From positions 152,260 through 216,259 of the forward strand of contig JAIXMP010000052.1 of assembly GCA_025677815.1 (NCBI GenBank): a DNA stretch of 64,000 nucleotides, read 5' to 3'. The position numbers were made by a program, and so were the translations under genes. This document shows, one piece after another, positions 1 to 13,400 of this stretch (positions are counted from its first letter, which is position 1; every line of letters starts with the position of its first letter). The stretch is from Phascolomyces articulosus (taxonomy: Eukaryota > Mucoromycota > Mucoromycetes > Mucorales > Lichtheimiaceae). A model generated the notes under the pieces. That model was not told the origin of the DNA and searched no databases. It saw nothing but the letters and a program-made list of their open reading frames with translations.

Positions 1-2005
1 GAGCTACTTCTGTACTATCCAAATCAATACATAGACATCAACAAGCACGGTTCATATCGTATGAGGTATCGTACTTTGGGACATGAATAATGAATTAAAG
101 TACAATATTTCATAATTAGGCAACAGCCTGTGCGATAATACCAGTAGGCTTGCATAAAACAAAACAATGTCTAAAAGAAGGGATTTGAATCCTTGGAGAA
201 TGTGCGAGCTAATAATTGCAAATGTTAAAGTAAGGTAGGTAAGGTATTGGCTTCTGCTTTTGGTCAACAATAAAAACAATAAAACTTACGTCTTGCTACG
301 ACCCCACAGTTAGCACCATCGCCGTACTTACATAAGCTAAAACACACTAAAGCAAATAAGGAGCAAGAATTCTCACGGCTCTTCCTTTTTTTATCTACAT
401 TTCGAGTCGTTGACGCTTATTTATGAACTGCTCAAACTCTATGAGTCGATCAAGAATGCTCAAGTTTATAATGATTTAAAACCTTCAATGGCTGATATAG
501 GTTTTTGAGCAAGTAGTTTAAAAGAGGGTCCAAGATAGAATTAAGTCGCGAGCTATAAATTCAATCAGTATAATAGCTTCTACTTAGTAATGTCAAGCAA
601 GGGAGTACAGTTTTTGATCTAACTTCAAATATCACAATAGAAATAACTGCTACAGAATCACCATTCTCATACTTATCAACAACATAAAATTAATCCATAC
701 ACAGAAATTTGGTTTCTGTTATTACAAGTCAATATCTGAAATTATTGTTTACCGAGTTTGGTGGAATTAGTTGTCCATGAGCATTTATAACAAAAATGCA
801 ACAAATTAACAAGCTTAAAGGTTTTGGATCTGTAACATTCAATAACTATGATGATGCGCAAAAGATAATCAATGGAATGCCTACGTCCAAAAGTTGTCTT
901 CCAAAGTCGATCGTATCATACTACATCAGAAATTTTACCACTTTGATCAAGCACCAAAAAGAATACAACAAGCAATCCTCCATATGTATCGCAGCAACAA
1001 TCACCACTACCTTAATTATCTACGCATTATTATGTGTCGAGAGGAACAGAAATCATCGAAGATACGCTATAAAAATTGATTCTCTCGGAATTGCTCCTAA
1101 AAAACCAAAATTGCGAGTTTACTCAGAACATTTCCCTATCGGTGTACTCCGATGGGCAATCCGATATTTGACGTTTTCTTTGCAACAGATAATAGCCACT
1201 AGTAAAAAACCAAAACTCTAGAATTTTTGAGTACAAACACTATCCAAAAAATCACTGCTGATAGCTTACGCAAAAAAAAAAAGTTTCAAAAAATTGACAT
1301 TGTGTCCATAGAAGCATATACACCTGATATGGTAACTACTAGATATGGCTGTCTACGCACTGTATTAAACATATTATTCTTTCTATGATAATACATTATA
1401 TTGTCTTATCAGTATGTATGATATATCCAGAATATATGTTGAAAATAAATTGCTTCAACCCATCATCGTCATTCAGGTACTAAATCATACATTTTCCGTG
1501 GGCTTTAAGTCATTCTACATATAGATTACTAAAGGTAATTTTATCATGAATCTTTGCTTTCTTTTACGGTGGATTGTGATCCTTTATCATTTAAATTTTA
1601 GCAGAGGATCGATTTTATTTGCTGTTGATGAATGTATTTGTATATTGCATGATTCTTTGCATATATTTTATGCGCCATAGTAGCTGTTAATTTTCAACCC
1701 ACTTCAATGACAGTGTCTATACACCATGTTACGACAAACTTAAAGAATAATTTAAAATAATCACTTAGTAATATTGCCGACTTTTCATACTGTTGGAGCA
1801 TGATTATTCTATTGGTCATAAAGGGTTGTAATGTGTACGTGAAAGATTAAAGAATATACTTTTTTTTTCAAGAGGATTTTGTTGCATTACTACTACAGAG
1901 TGTTTCAGCCACACTGATATTGAACTTTGCCGCTGTAGGGTTTTATAACTGCGAACTTTTTTACTTAATTTTTTCCTTATTCCATTCATATTAATATAAC
2001 TCTCA
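1..2005. other. Intergenic / degraded sequence
   Basis: I see no convincing complete gene in this stretch. It is AT-rich with scattered short reading frames. The only protein-like signal is a short RRM-like segment near 796-900, listed separately. The last 150 bases before 2006 are probably the promoter and 5' leader of the Rpc31 gene. Confidence 0.6.
796..1221 (+). pseudogene. Possible RRM-domain remnant
   Basis: The reading frame from the ATG at 796 contains KGFGSVTF, which fits the RNP1 motif of RNA recognition motifs ([RK]-G-[FY]-[GA]-[FY]-[ILV]-x-[FY], with S at the fifth position). It is followed by a helix-like segment, NNYDDAQKIINGM, also typical of an RRM. After about residue 30 the resemblance stops and the rest of the 141 codons looks like non-coding AT-rich sequence. 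No upstream RNP2 strand or clear splice-joined exon was found. I read it as a broken RRM gene fragment or a chance match. Confidence 0.25.
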
Positions 2006-3098
2006 ATGTCGCGAGGAGGACGTGGTGGATTTCGTGGTGGTGGTGGTGGTGGTGCACAAAGCGGTGCCATGCAACTTGTCTCTTTTGACTTGTTGAAGGA
2101 TCTTGGATCTGGAAGCTTGTTCAATGTACAAACGGCATTATTTCCAGTATGTATTTATTCAATTAGATCTCTTTTTTTTTGTTGATTCACCTTTATGGCA
2201 ATCGATCGATCTAAACCAACTGACCGAAAAAAAAAGCTACCAAAGAGAGAAAACAAAGTGTCAAACTGATGAAGAAAAAAATTGTTCATGCTGGAATGAT
2301 AGGAAATGGATGTCCCCATGGCCCGAAAACCAAATAATTCTGAAGCAACACAATGGAAACATAAAGACGAATGTATTCAACTTATTCAAGCATCTCCATT
2401 TTATCTTGTTCCACCACCTCCACCCCCAGATATTGAACGATATTCTGATAGATACAAAAAGCGAAAAACCAAACAGTCTTTGCGTGAAATAAGATCAGGT
2501 TTGTCTTTTCAGATATGTGAAATGGCATGTTTGGATTAGATAGAAGAGGATGATCACTCACCAAAAAAAAAAAATGGTTGGATTTTGTTTAGATATGGAT
2601 TATTTCCCTGAAGAATTACACAGTATTTTGGATCCAAACAAAAGAAAGAGTATGTTATCTATCTTTGCAAATGAGGAAGGGAAGGAATGAACAAAAAAGT
2701 TTATATATTTGTCCTTTCAACTGACTTACGGAATATAATCATAGGACGCAAGATGGCGAATGGATCAGGTGATGCATATGCTCAATTGCAAGCTTTGATG
2801 GAAATGGAAGGCAAAGATGGGGGCGAGGGTAAAGATGATGATGAAGATGGTGAAAAGAAAGAAGGAGATAATCCAGAAGAAGACTATGGTGATGATTATG
2901 AAGATGAAGAAGACCTTGTTGATGACAACGATTATGCTCAAAATTACTTTGATAACGGTGAAGGTGACGATATTGATGATGATGATGGTATGTTTTGTTT
3001 ATTCATAATGTATTTGGATGATGCGATACCTTATCATATAATACATGAGTATAATAACAACATCTTTCTTTTTAGGCGACGGTGGCGACTACTTTTAA
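2006..3098 (+). CDS. RPC31: RNA polymerase III subunit Rpc31 (RPC7-like)
   Basis: Predicted 219-residue protein in five exons: 2006-2146, 2303-2498, 2593-2649, 2745-2987 and 3076-3098. The lengths sum to 660 nt with all junctions in frame. The N terminus is a Gly/Arg-rich tract (SRGGRGGFRGGGGGG). The middle has IERYSDRYKKRK and then MDYFPEELHSILDPNKRK, the two conserved blocks of the Rpc31/POLR3G family. The C terminus is the family's acidic tail, ending in a YAQNYFDNG-type motif and GDYF. Rpc31 belongs to the Pol III-specific heterotrimer (with Rpc82 and Rpc34) that acts in promoter opening and initiation at tRNA and 5S genes. The final exon codes only seven residues plus the stop. The ATG at 2006 gives the expected Gly-rich start. 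Confidence 0.93.
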
Positions 3099-5052
3099 AA
3101 AAACAAGAGCACACATCGATTACCATCGTACAGCAGCAGCAACAACAACAGCTTGTCGCACTTTTGCATTCTACCATTATCCACCAAACTCGATTCAAAA
3201 ACTCACACATTCACACACTTTATTGCACGTTTTTTACGGGCAAAAAAAATCCTTTCCTCATGTTACATATTCACCATTCTATCCCAAAATCTGACTAAAA
3301 ATATATTTTACTACATCTTTCGAGAAGATTTCCTGTACAAAAAAAAAAAACAAAAACAAAACAAGAACAGTTGATCATATACTTTCTAATCAAAATCTCT
3401 TACATTACAAACTTGTCATATTACAAAATGGGTTATTTGTTGATCTGTTATCCACACAAAGTAATAAAAAAAAGTTAATATGATTATATATACGTTAGGT
3501 ATTATAAAAAAAGTTGGATGGAAAGAGGAGGAGATGTGGAATGTTTCAAACTTCGAAGGATCCAATGGAAGAGCGAGATTGGAAGGGACCCAGGAAGTGG
3601 ATGGCATCCTCTTTCTCTCAAGTCAGATATACAATACGTATCTGCTGATATGTCATATACTTGGAAAAGGAATAATGTTGTTTGGATTCTACCAAAAACA
3701 GTTGGATAACAATATATAATTGTATTATAAATCGGGATCGACTTAGCTGTAATACCCCAAAAAAATTAACAGATTGACTTTATGACATCCACTGACACCT
3801 TTCTATATTTCAAAAGAACCACATGTTGTTATTGCGATAGGATGGTTTCGGTGGCTATGCATGATTGTTTTCTTGACGAACATAAATGGATGACAACATA
3901 AATATATAGTCAGTGTGTGGTTTTTTTTTTTTTTTGGTATTTTGAATTATGCACTTTTTAATTGGTGCCTATATGTTTTTCTTATCTAAATATATAGTAA
4001 GTCCAGCAAGTGGGATATCTTTTACACTTTATCTATATATCGAGTCGTGTAACGTGGTCCCTGAAGAGATGCTTGTTGTACATTTCACACACATATACAT
4101 ACATAATAAAGAAAACCGATAAGTTAAATTATTTAACAAAGACATAAACATCAACACAAAATGAATAAAAGCAGTATTATGATAAATACATCTGTTACTA
4201 TTCTGGATACTAATATAAAAAAACAACTTCTATATATTCTGATAATTAATATATACTCCTCTATACTATATTTATATCTAAACATTTTGTTGTTCCAGTA
4301 CAAATGATCTTGAAGAATGTCATTCGTTTTTTTTCCAAGTTCTTTATCAATTGTATTGTTTTCTCAATGGGATAAAAAAAATTTTAATAACTAAAACAAC
4401 GATGACTATATAATTCTTAATAATAGATTTGTTTATTATAGTTTTTGAACGAAAATACACTAATAGAATGCTGATAATGTATATAGTGTATAAGGGTAGA
4501 TCGTTTTAAATTGGCTGCGGCTATAAAAATGGACTGCTGTACACCCATTGTGCGCAGCTCACATGCATAAGAATGGGTTTGTTGTTGGGTTATGTGTATA
4601 TTTGCGTGTGTATTATACTTTTATATATATATATAAATTCACTTTTATGGCAATTCAAAACAATGATGGATTTTTACAACATATGCTACCATTGTTCTTT
4701 AATTTCATCATCGAATTCCTATAAATAAATTGTTCTACCTTTTTATACCAATTAGATAAACATTTTTAGATTTATTAACAACTATTTATTCTTATTATAA
4801 TAACAATATCAAGATGCAGGTTAAAAAGAGACTAAGGAAGAAGCTTGGAATTTTAAATAGAGTCACACGATCAGCACCAGAGGGACAAAAAGGCGACTTT
4901 CCATTTTAGGTGTTTGTTGACGGATACCATTTTGACACACACTCAATATTAAAAAGGGCGTTTTCTTTTTCGTGTCTCTCTTTCTTTAACCCTCTTTTCA
5001 TTTTTTTTCTACCCAACGTTTTTATTTTATTTTCTAACTTATTATTCGCAAA
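3099..5052. other. Intergenic, no gene recognised
   Basis: This holds the Rpc31 3' region and the upstream region of the LIM gene. It is AT-rich with homopolymer runs and one (TA)n stretch near 4622-4635. Short open frames around 3416-3720 and 4029-4226 have no recognisable content and no conserved-looking splice context. The pyrimidine-rich tract at about 4970-5045 just before the LIM start looks like a fungal core promoter. Confidence 0.6.
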
Positions 5053-7675
5053 ATGATGTGCTGTAACCGTTGTGGTGATATTTTATCGTCAGATAAATGT
5101 AGAAAATGTGGTGGTAGACCAGTGGGTGAGTGTCATCATTCAAGTACATTTTATGATCTATCGTCGTTTATTTTATATATACTTATAAATATATAAATTT
5201 AATGTCTGCATAGCTTCCATTATTGCAAGTAGTGGTTTGAATTCGCCTACTATTAGAAAAGAAGCTAGTATCAAGATTGCTGACAAATGGCAAAGCCAGT
5301 AAATACCATTTTTCTGTCTTTTTCCACCGAATACAATTATGATTGTTTGTTGTTTTCTAAGGAAATTTAACATCTATATATAATCTATCTATAGATATGC
5401 CAATGGTATTCTTGGAAGTCAACATACAGTGTTTGATGCCAAGGAACATCAACCACCCGTGATTGTTCAAAGCACGACTAGCACTCCTTTACGATCAACA
5501 ACAAAACGCCATAGTATTCCTGAAGGTTTTTTGAATGGAAGCACTACAAGAAAACAACAAAACCCACTATCATTGTCACTTCAAAACACTTGTACAAATT
5601 GTGACAAACGACTTGTCTATGATGCCCCTTCATTTATTGAATCCGGTTCACACTATTGCAAGGAATGTCATATTTCATTGTTCAGTAAAGGACCATGGTA
5701 TGTTATAGTAAATGATATCGTTGATGTTTTACAAAAGCTGTTTTTTAGAACCATAAACGAAAAACCAATCTAACCTTTTAATTTCGCTTGTTATTTTTTA
5801 TAGTTCAAAATGTAAAAACCCCGTTTTCCATCAGCGTGATGCATTTATTGAACATGATACACAAGTGTGGCACAAAGATTGTTTCCGTTGCCACAATTGC
5901 TTTGTAACTCTCGGTCATGCTCCGATGGTCGATCTTAATGGAAGGCCCTGTTGTGAACGTTGTTTAATAGCTCAATCAGGCGAAGCTAAACAAGCTAAAT
6001 TATCTTATCCCTCACCCGCAACCTCTTTAAGTGATGGAGGTGATTCTACACCTGCTTCCACACCTGGTTTACGTGATACTATCAGTTCAGCTGGATCATC
6101 ATATTGGTTACCTCGTACTCCGCCACCTACCAACTCACGCCCACGCATTGATTCAGTCTTGTTTAACCATTATCAAAAAACGTTACAAAATGACCAACAA
6201 CAACAACCCCCAATTGCACCACCTCTCACACCTTCATCATTGTCACCTGCAGGTTCCATTCGTTCATCCGCATCAGGAAGCCCTGTTTCCATTTCTTCCA
6301 TTAGTCCTTCCCCATCGCCACTAAGTCATGGAAGTAGTGCAAGTAGCAGTAGTAGTACAAGATCCGATTTATCTTCGTCACCTCCACCCCCTTCCGTAGC
6401 AGAAGCAGCAACAGCAGCTCAGCGTCGATTATCTCAACATCAGCAACAAAAACCACAACCACAACAACGAAAATTACTTAATAAAAGATCATCCATACCA
6501 ACATCATCTCCCTCATTATCATCTCGACCAAAAGAAACAAACACGACTAAAAAGCCTTCTTCAGATTTAGCAAAGAAAGCATGTACTGGGTGTAATAAAG
6601 TGATTCAAGGTTCAAAAGTCAAGTTACAATCTTACAATGGTGATATTTATTTCCATCACGATTGTTTAATATGTTCTGGTTGTCAATGTCGTTTTCCAGA
6701 TTCCCGATGTGTTCTTAAAAACAATAAAGTGTACCATCCAAAGGTAAGAAGAAAAACATAGCAGAAATATATAAAATCAAGTTGATTTATTGATCATCTT
6801 TTTTATATAGTGCCAACCATTATCTTCAAGTGAATTCATGGATGAACAACGACACCAATACCAATGTTATAATTGTAAAAAATCTATCAAAGAAAGATCA
6901 TATACAGTTGGATCAAGATCATACCATCCTGAGGTAAAATCCACGTTTTTTTTTCTTTTGGGGGATGTAAAATAGTTAAACTGATAAACTAAACTAACAT
7001 TTGTTATTTATAAACCAGTGTTTCCAATGTTATCAATGCCATACTGTATTACCCAAAGAATTCTATGAAGCATTCAATGAACCTCACTGTGAATCATGTA
7101 TTCATAATACCGATCCAGATCACTATAACAACAATTATAATTCTACTCATCGACGGTCATCCATGCAGACACCACCTAAACCAAAAACACAAGCTCAATC
7201 TCCACCTCCCCCCGCGCCGACACGAATGCTACACAGGAATCGACCTTCAAGTAGTACCAGCACACCTCTTTTGTCAAGCCAGCGATCGCTCGATCACCCA
7301 TCCAGTGTACTGATGCATCGAACTCGGGCCTTGCCTAAACTCGGAGGAGCCAAGACGTGTCCGCGCTGTCACACGAGTATTGGTGTCATGGAGGAAGCAC
7401 AAGGACCTAAAGCAACGAAATGGCATAAAAGATGTTTACGTTGTGCTGGATGTTCCAAACAAATGGATTCGATGGCAAGAATGTCAGAAGATGCCGATGG
7501 AAAATGGCTCGTGCACTGCAGAGGATGCATGGTAAGATTATCCATCTTATCTTTTTCTTTTTTTTTTCATACCTTACCCTATCCTATTCCTAGTATTTGA
7601 TTATTAACCTATCTATTTCTTTTTATTATTATTATTTAGGATAAAACTGGATCAAAGAACAACTTTGTTCGATAG
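5053..7675 (+). CDS. Multi-LIM domain protein
   Basis: Predicted 690-residue protein in seven exons: 5053-5125, 5214-5298, 5395-5697, 5804-6743, 6811-6933, 7019-7531 and 7640-7675 (2073 nt, in frame). A small Cys-rich N terminus (MMCCNRCGDIL..CRKCGGR) comes first. Next is a half-LIM zinc finger near residue 119 (CTNC..HYCKEC). A full LIM domain follows directly (CSKC..WHKDCFRCHNC..CERC). A long Ser/Pro/Gln-rich linker separates it from three more LIM domains towards the C terminus (CTGC..HHDCLICSGC; CYNC..YHPECFQCYQC; CPRC..WHKRCLRCAGC). No RhoGAP or kinase domain is visible, so this is a LIM-only adaptor. Paxillin-like LIM scaffolds (for example Pxl1) act in actin and cell-polarity pathways, and a similar role is inference. 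Exon 7 adds 11 residues after the last zinc ligand. Confidence 0.85.
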
Positions 7676-8236
7676 TTAAATTAATTAATAGAGATAAAAT
7701 AATCATATCATCATAATAAAATTTAAGGCTTATTTTTCAATATTGAATAATCCAAACCCAGCATCTAACAACATATGAATGAGGGGTTGTGTATATATAT
7801 GTGTGTGTATGTAGTTGCTTGCTGCGAAATTGACTGGTTTCAATAACAGCAAACAGGGCTCGTCTCTCTTTTTTTTTTCTTTCACTTTTTGTTGTACGCA
7901 CATTACGGAAGTCGTCCTGAAACTTTCTCATTAGTCCTTCTGTCCCGCTTTTCCCTTTTCCCCATCCCAACACTTAATTACCGTTAACACCTTCTTTTTT
8001 TTTCTTTTTCTTCTTTCTTCTTTATTTTATATTACACAGTTTTTTAATTTCATTCTGTCGTTTTATTTTTCTTATTTTGAAAAAAAAAGTCATTCTCATC
8101 CCGTTCTAACCCTCTTTTTTTTGAAACTTTAATTGTAAGTTTTTTTTTTAATATATATATTTATAATTTAATGAAGAAGTCTTTTAAAAGAGTAAACAGG
8201 TACTAAAAGATTAAAATAGTTTTTTCATTAAAAACC
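7676..8236. other. Intergenic, promoter of KH-domain gene
   Basis: This 561-bp spacer lies between two plus-strand genes. It contains a (TG)n-like run at 7790-7812 and pyrimidine-rich tracts at about 7860-8150, typical of a fungal 5' region. No gene is seen. Confidence 0.6.
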
Positions 8237-9616
8237 ATGTCTCAACTTTCGAACTCTACCAACACGAGCAACTCTCACAGCGAATCAGTTCCTGGACAAA
8301 CAACTGAAGCATCGTCTCGTAACTTTAGCAACGCGTCCGATGAACAAGCTGTAACTGGTGAAGAAGAAGTCGATGGTCAACTTACATTGCGCGCATTGGT
8401 CTCCACGAAGGAAGCTGGTGTCATTATTGGCAAAGGTAAATAAATAAATAAGCATGGTAATTTTAGAGAAAGAAGGGTGGATTGGTCAAGGTAAAATAAA
8501 AATGAGTGTTTTAGTGATATGAGTTATTCATGATGATGATGATGATGGTTATTAGGTGGCAAAAATGTCGCTGAACTCAGGGACGCCACGGGTGTCAAGG
8601 CAGGTGTATCCAAGGTTGTTCAAGGAGTTCATGACCGAGTATTGACTGTCACTGGGACTTTGGAAGGTGTAGCCAAGGCCTACTCCTTTATTGCACAAAC
8701 ATTGCTCGACAATCCAGTTGGTAACACGACCCCACCTACATCACCAGGAGCAGGAGCAACCGGAGGTGCAGCAACAGGACGTGAGGACAGTGTCACCTTG
8801 CGATTATTGATTTCGCACAATTTGATGGGTACAGTCATTGGTCGTCAAGGTGCAAAGATCAAGCATATTCAAGATACATCCGGTGTACGTATGACTGCAT
8901 CCAAATCTCTTTTACCACAAAGTACAGAACGTGTGGTAGAAGTCCGTGGTACTGTTAGTGCTTTACAATTAGCCGTTCAAGAGATTGGTCATTGTTTGAT
9001 TGAGGATAAGGAACGCGCTTATGGTACCATCCTTTACAATCCTTCCAAGGTGAATGCCACTACTTCCAATCAATCCTCTTCATCTACCACCACACCCTCT
9101 TCTGGCCCTAATCAACACCGTCGTAACTCATCCATCACTCGTACTGGTAACGGTTCTGATTTTGCCTCTTCGGATGCTTCCAATAATCAAGGACGTCGTG
9201 TATCTCAATCATTTTTAAACAACCCCAACGTTCGTACTCAAAATATTTCGATTCCAAGCGACATGGTGGGATGTATCATTGGTAAGTTTGTATAAATCAA
9301 ATGAACAAAGGGAAGAGGGGGGTAATGAAAGAATGAGGGTCGTTGTTGGCAATATGTGTAAACTGACACACATATGGGTTATTTAGGCAAGGGCGGGGCT
9401 AAGATTTCGGAAATCCGCCGGTTGTCTGGTTCTCGGATCTCCATTGCAAAGATGCCACATGATGAAAGTGGCGAAAGAATGTTTACAATTCAAGGAACAC
9501 CTGAATCCAACGAGCGTGCCTTGTATTTATTGTATGGACAGTTGGAAAATGAGAAAGAAAGAAGATTGAGAGGCGTCATTAATCAGGACGACGATCTTTT
9601 GGCTGAAGAAGAATAA
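8237..9616 (+). CDS. Triple KH-domain RNA-binding protein (PBP2/Hek2/Rnc1-like)
   Basis: Predicted 384-residue protein in three exons: 8237-8435, 8556-9281 and 9387-9616 (1155 nt, in frame). It has three KH domains, each with an intact GxxG nucleic-acid-binding loop: GKGG after GVIIGKG, GRQG after GTVIGRQG, and GKGG after GCIIGKG. A Ser/Thr/Asn-rich linker separates KH2 from KH3, and the first 45 residues are low-complexity. This poly(C)-binding-like layout is shared by yeast Pbp2 and Hek2 and fission yeast Rnc1, which bind mRNAs and affect stability, localisation or telomere length. Which of these is orthologous cannot be decided here. Both introns interrupt the coding sequence inside a GxxG loop (KH1 and KH3). 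The upstream ATG context (accATGtct) supports the start. Confidence 0.9.
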
Positions 9617-10427
9617 ATATGGTATTTTTTTTTCTTCTTTTTGAAATCTTCTTCACCAAATTCTCTCTCTCTTCTACTTCTTCACTTAATTTCTCTTCTT
9701 ATTTCTTCTTCTATATTTACCGTTTTCTTTATCATATATACATTTCTTTCTTTTCTCTTATATATATAACTATAAACAAAGTTTTTCTCTATCATCTCTC
9801 TCTTTTCCCGTTCCTATTTCCAGGTTTTTTTTTAACAAAAAAGTCCTTGCAAAAATGATATTATATATTCCATTTGCCACCCAAATCAAATAAAAAAAAT
9901 GAACGAGCTCTGTGTGTATTTGATATTTCTTTTTCGTGATCCAATAATTCATCTATATATATATATTACTATATGAACTGATTCATATATCTAAAAGGGA
10001 TTAATCATTTATAATAGTTCATAGGATAATCGACGTTTTTCATTTCTTACAGCTTTTCTGTTTAGTTAGATAGAATCTTTCAAGCTCGCAATAATATATA
10101 TATATATAAGCATCTCTTCATCATAGGAACGGCACAATTTCAAAATTACGAACCTTCCAGCAAAAGATACTGGGTTGCTTACTGCTACTCTTGGATATAG
10201 TATATAACTTTACAATCCTCTTGCTATAATAATAGCCCGCACCATATGCAGAAGCCTGCCACTTTAATATTATGATCCTTAATTCCATCATCACCATCGG
10301 TAATACAATTTACCTTTCGATTGTTTTTGCATGAATATTTTTTCTCCAAGTTTCTTTTCTCTCTCTTTCATACTTTTTTATGCTTTCATCCATCATCTGG
10401 TGTATATAATCACAAAAAGAAAGAAAA
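9617..10427. other. Intergenic, no gene recognised
   Basis: This spacer is T-rich immediately after the KH gene (9620-9840), consistent with a 3' UTR and terminator region. It contains (TA)n runs at about 9953-9966 and 10092-10107. The last 40 bases are the leader of the polymerase gene. Confidence 0.6.
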
Positions 10428-13400
10428 ATGACAAAAGGTCCTCTATCCGGTCTCAAGGTTACATTTATACCACAAAAAATCGAACCTTATAAAATGGATC
10501 AAATGAAACAAGATCTTGAAAAACTTGGTTTGTTTTTATTTTCCTTGGAAGTACTATCTTATCGAGTCATTATATTTATCTAAATATATATATATAGGTG
10601 CAAAATATTGTTCTAATCAAAACGATGCCGATATTATACTGACTGCTTTGACTTCAGCTAATAGAATATGCCACTATCGAAAGAACCATATGGTAAATAT
10701 TATTATTAAAATATTCGCCATACCATTGGATATTCGATAATATATATATATATATACATGTTAGCAACGAGAGTAGAATATTATTATGATCGACTATTGA
10801 TAACTGTTTATACACTCATACTTTTAAAGATTCCGGTTGTTAGTGTTGATTGGCTCAAAGAATGGTAAGTGTTTATACAATTTATCATTCAAATACGTAT
10901 AAAAGTGATAAAATTTAACATTGGGGTTTTTTTTCATTTTATCAACAATAGCCATCACGAGCAAAAACTAGTACCACTGGGAAAATTCAAGATCAGTGTA
11001 AATAATGACACGAATAATAATAAGGATAAAAATAATGATGGCAGCGCCACCAGGAGTACAGATGAAAACATCCCAGAAACAGATGTTCGACAAGTTGATG
11101 CCTTTTTGAAACAACAAGAAAAAGCCAATGTAGCTAATGTTCTCCACAAAAAGTTTGATAATATACCAGCGGATTCAATGCCACCTGTTGAAAGATATGC
11201 CGAAGAATATGAAGAAGATGTGATCGGGGACAAGTAAGCATTAATTATATCAATCGAGTTAATATGATATATTTTTTATAGTGGATAGCTTGATAACTCT
11301 TTTTTTTTTCTCAATGACGTAAAAATTGTGCTTCATTAGAAAAGATAGTTCTTTGAAAGATTCATTATCAGGTACTAAAAAAGATATAAATTAATGTACA
11401 TATATAAATATTAAAACTAACTATATGGGTGTTTGAAGGATCTACTTCCCGAAAGGTGCCAAAACCCATTTTCATCACAACACAACTTGCAGAAGGATTT
11501 CATAATTCAAGATATGCATGTTTGAGAAAAACACCACTTGAACCATATCACAATCGCAGATTAGTCTTTTTGTTGCAGTTGTTGGAGAAAGGACGCAGCT
11601 TGATGGAAATGAGTGAAATGAGATCGTTGGCTTATCGTCGTGCTTGGGCAGCTATTAAGGTATAGCGTATAATCAATAATCAATACTAATTTTTATTTAT
11701 TACCATTATTGTTGTTTTACTAAGCAAAAGTAGCATGTGTTACAGGCTTATCCACGGATCATAACATCTTCTGTTGAAGCTCAACGAATTACAGGTATTG
11801 AAATTACATCTTTATAATGACAATATCTTACGAAAAGCATATTTGTCAAACTCACATTTTGTGAACACGGAACTGTTTTCTATCCAATTTCAATTATCAT
11901 AATAAAAAAAACATAGGAATTGGTAAAAAGATTGGAGGACTTATTGATACTTACATTACTACTGGTACTATCCCTGAAGCTGAAATACTGTTATCGGATG
12001 AAAAATTCAGAACATTGTCGCATTTTTGCAAAGTCTTTGGTATACTTTTTCTTATTCATGTTCTTATATTTACCAAATATTTTCACTACGTAGTGCCGTA
12101 TATACTTATCATGATCATTCTTGAATATTGGATACTATGATGTATATATTATATTATCAGGTGTTGGTCCTTCCACTGCAAATATATGGTGGGATAAAGG
12201 ATGTCGCTCACTTCAAGAGGTCCTTGATAATGCCAAACCACCAGCTTCTATCAGATTAGGCATCGAACTTCTCCCTGATTTTAATCAACCGTAAGTTTGT
12301 CTGTCTTTTCTATTACTACCTATTTTAGAAGAAAATGTGCAATGATATTGCTAATACTGCTTGTGTTATTTACTATACAGAATGGATCGTAGAGATTTGG
12401 ATGAAATTATCGAGTTTATTATATTGGCAGCTACCTCTCTGGATGAAGAAGCTTTTGTAACGCCTGTTGGTGGTTACAGGTACACATACTTTCAATGATG
12501 AACCATGTTAGACAAAAAAATTTATTCATTCTTTCCTTATGCAAATATATACAATGCTCCTGTAATAACGTATTACCAATTTATTTTACATAAAAAATAT
12601 GTAGACGTGGGAAAGAACAATGTGGTGACCTTGATATTATTGTTTCATGGACCAATCCAGAAAAACACAAAGAAGGTTCCTTTTTGCGGGATCTTGTTGA
12701 ACATTTGGAAAAACAAGGTTAGTTCGAACAAACATTTATGCAATAATTTTTGGTAACGAGTTAGTAATAAAAAAATACAATGCTCACAAAGAAATAAAAA
12801 AATAACACATCATTATCATTGTTCTCTTTAGGCTATATCAAACACCGTTTACTTGTGTCAGATAAACGAACCAATTACCATGGAAGACTTCAAACAACTG
12901 GAGGAGCAAATATGGAAAAATTGGATACGGTATACCTTGTATATATATAATGGCCTTTTTTCATTGAAGGAGTAACAGTATATAAGGATGATACTAATTG
13001 AAATTATTTAATAATGATAAATTCTAGTGCTATTGTGCATTTATACAACCATCCAAACATATCCTTCGACAAGTGGATCTTGTTGTAGCAACGCCTGAGC
13101 AATATGGAGCAGCAGTATTAGCTTGGACAGGATCACGCCATTTTGAACGTGATCTGAGAGATTATGCGAAAAAAGTAGGTTTCTATGTTGGTTTTTTTTT
13201 ATTTTGATGTGTGCGTCTAGGTAGTACTATGGAGGATAATATGTTGTGCTGTGTTACATTTTTTAGTATAATAATAATTGATCACAATTGAATGTCTTTT
13301 CTTTCTTGTCACATAATTAATTACCATAATAAATCTTTTTACGTGATGCTAATAGGAAAAACGTCTGGCTGTGAAAGGTCATGCTATTTTCGAGGAAGAC

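Noticed and set aside
120..215. tRNA-like B-box (GGATTTGAATCC) near 180-191
   Set aside because: No A-box, acceptor stem or anticodon arm could be folded on either strand around it.
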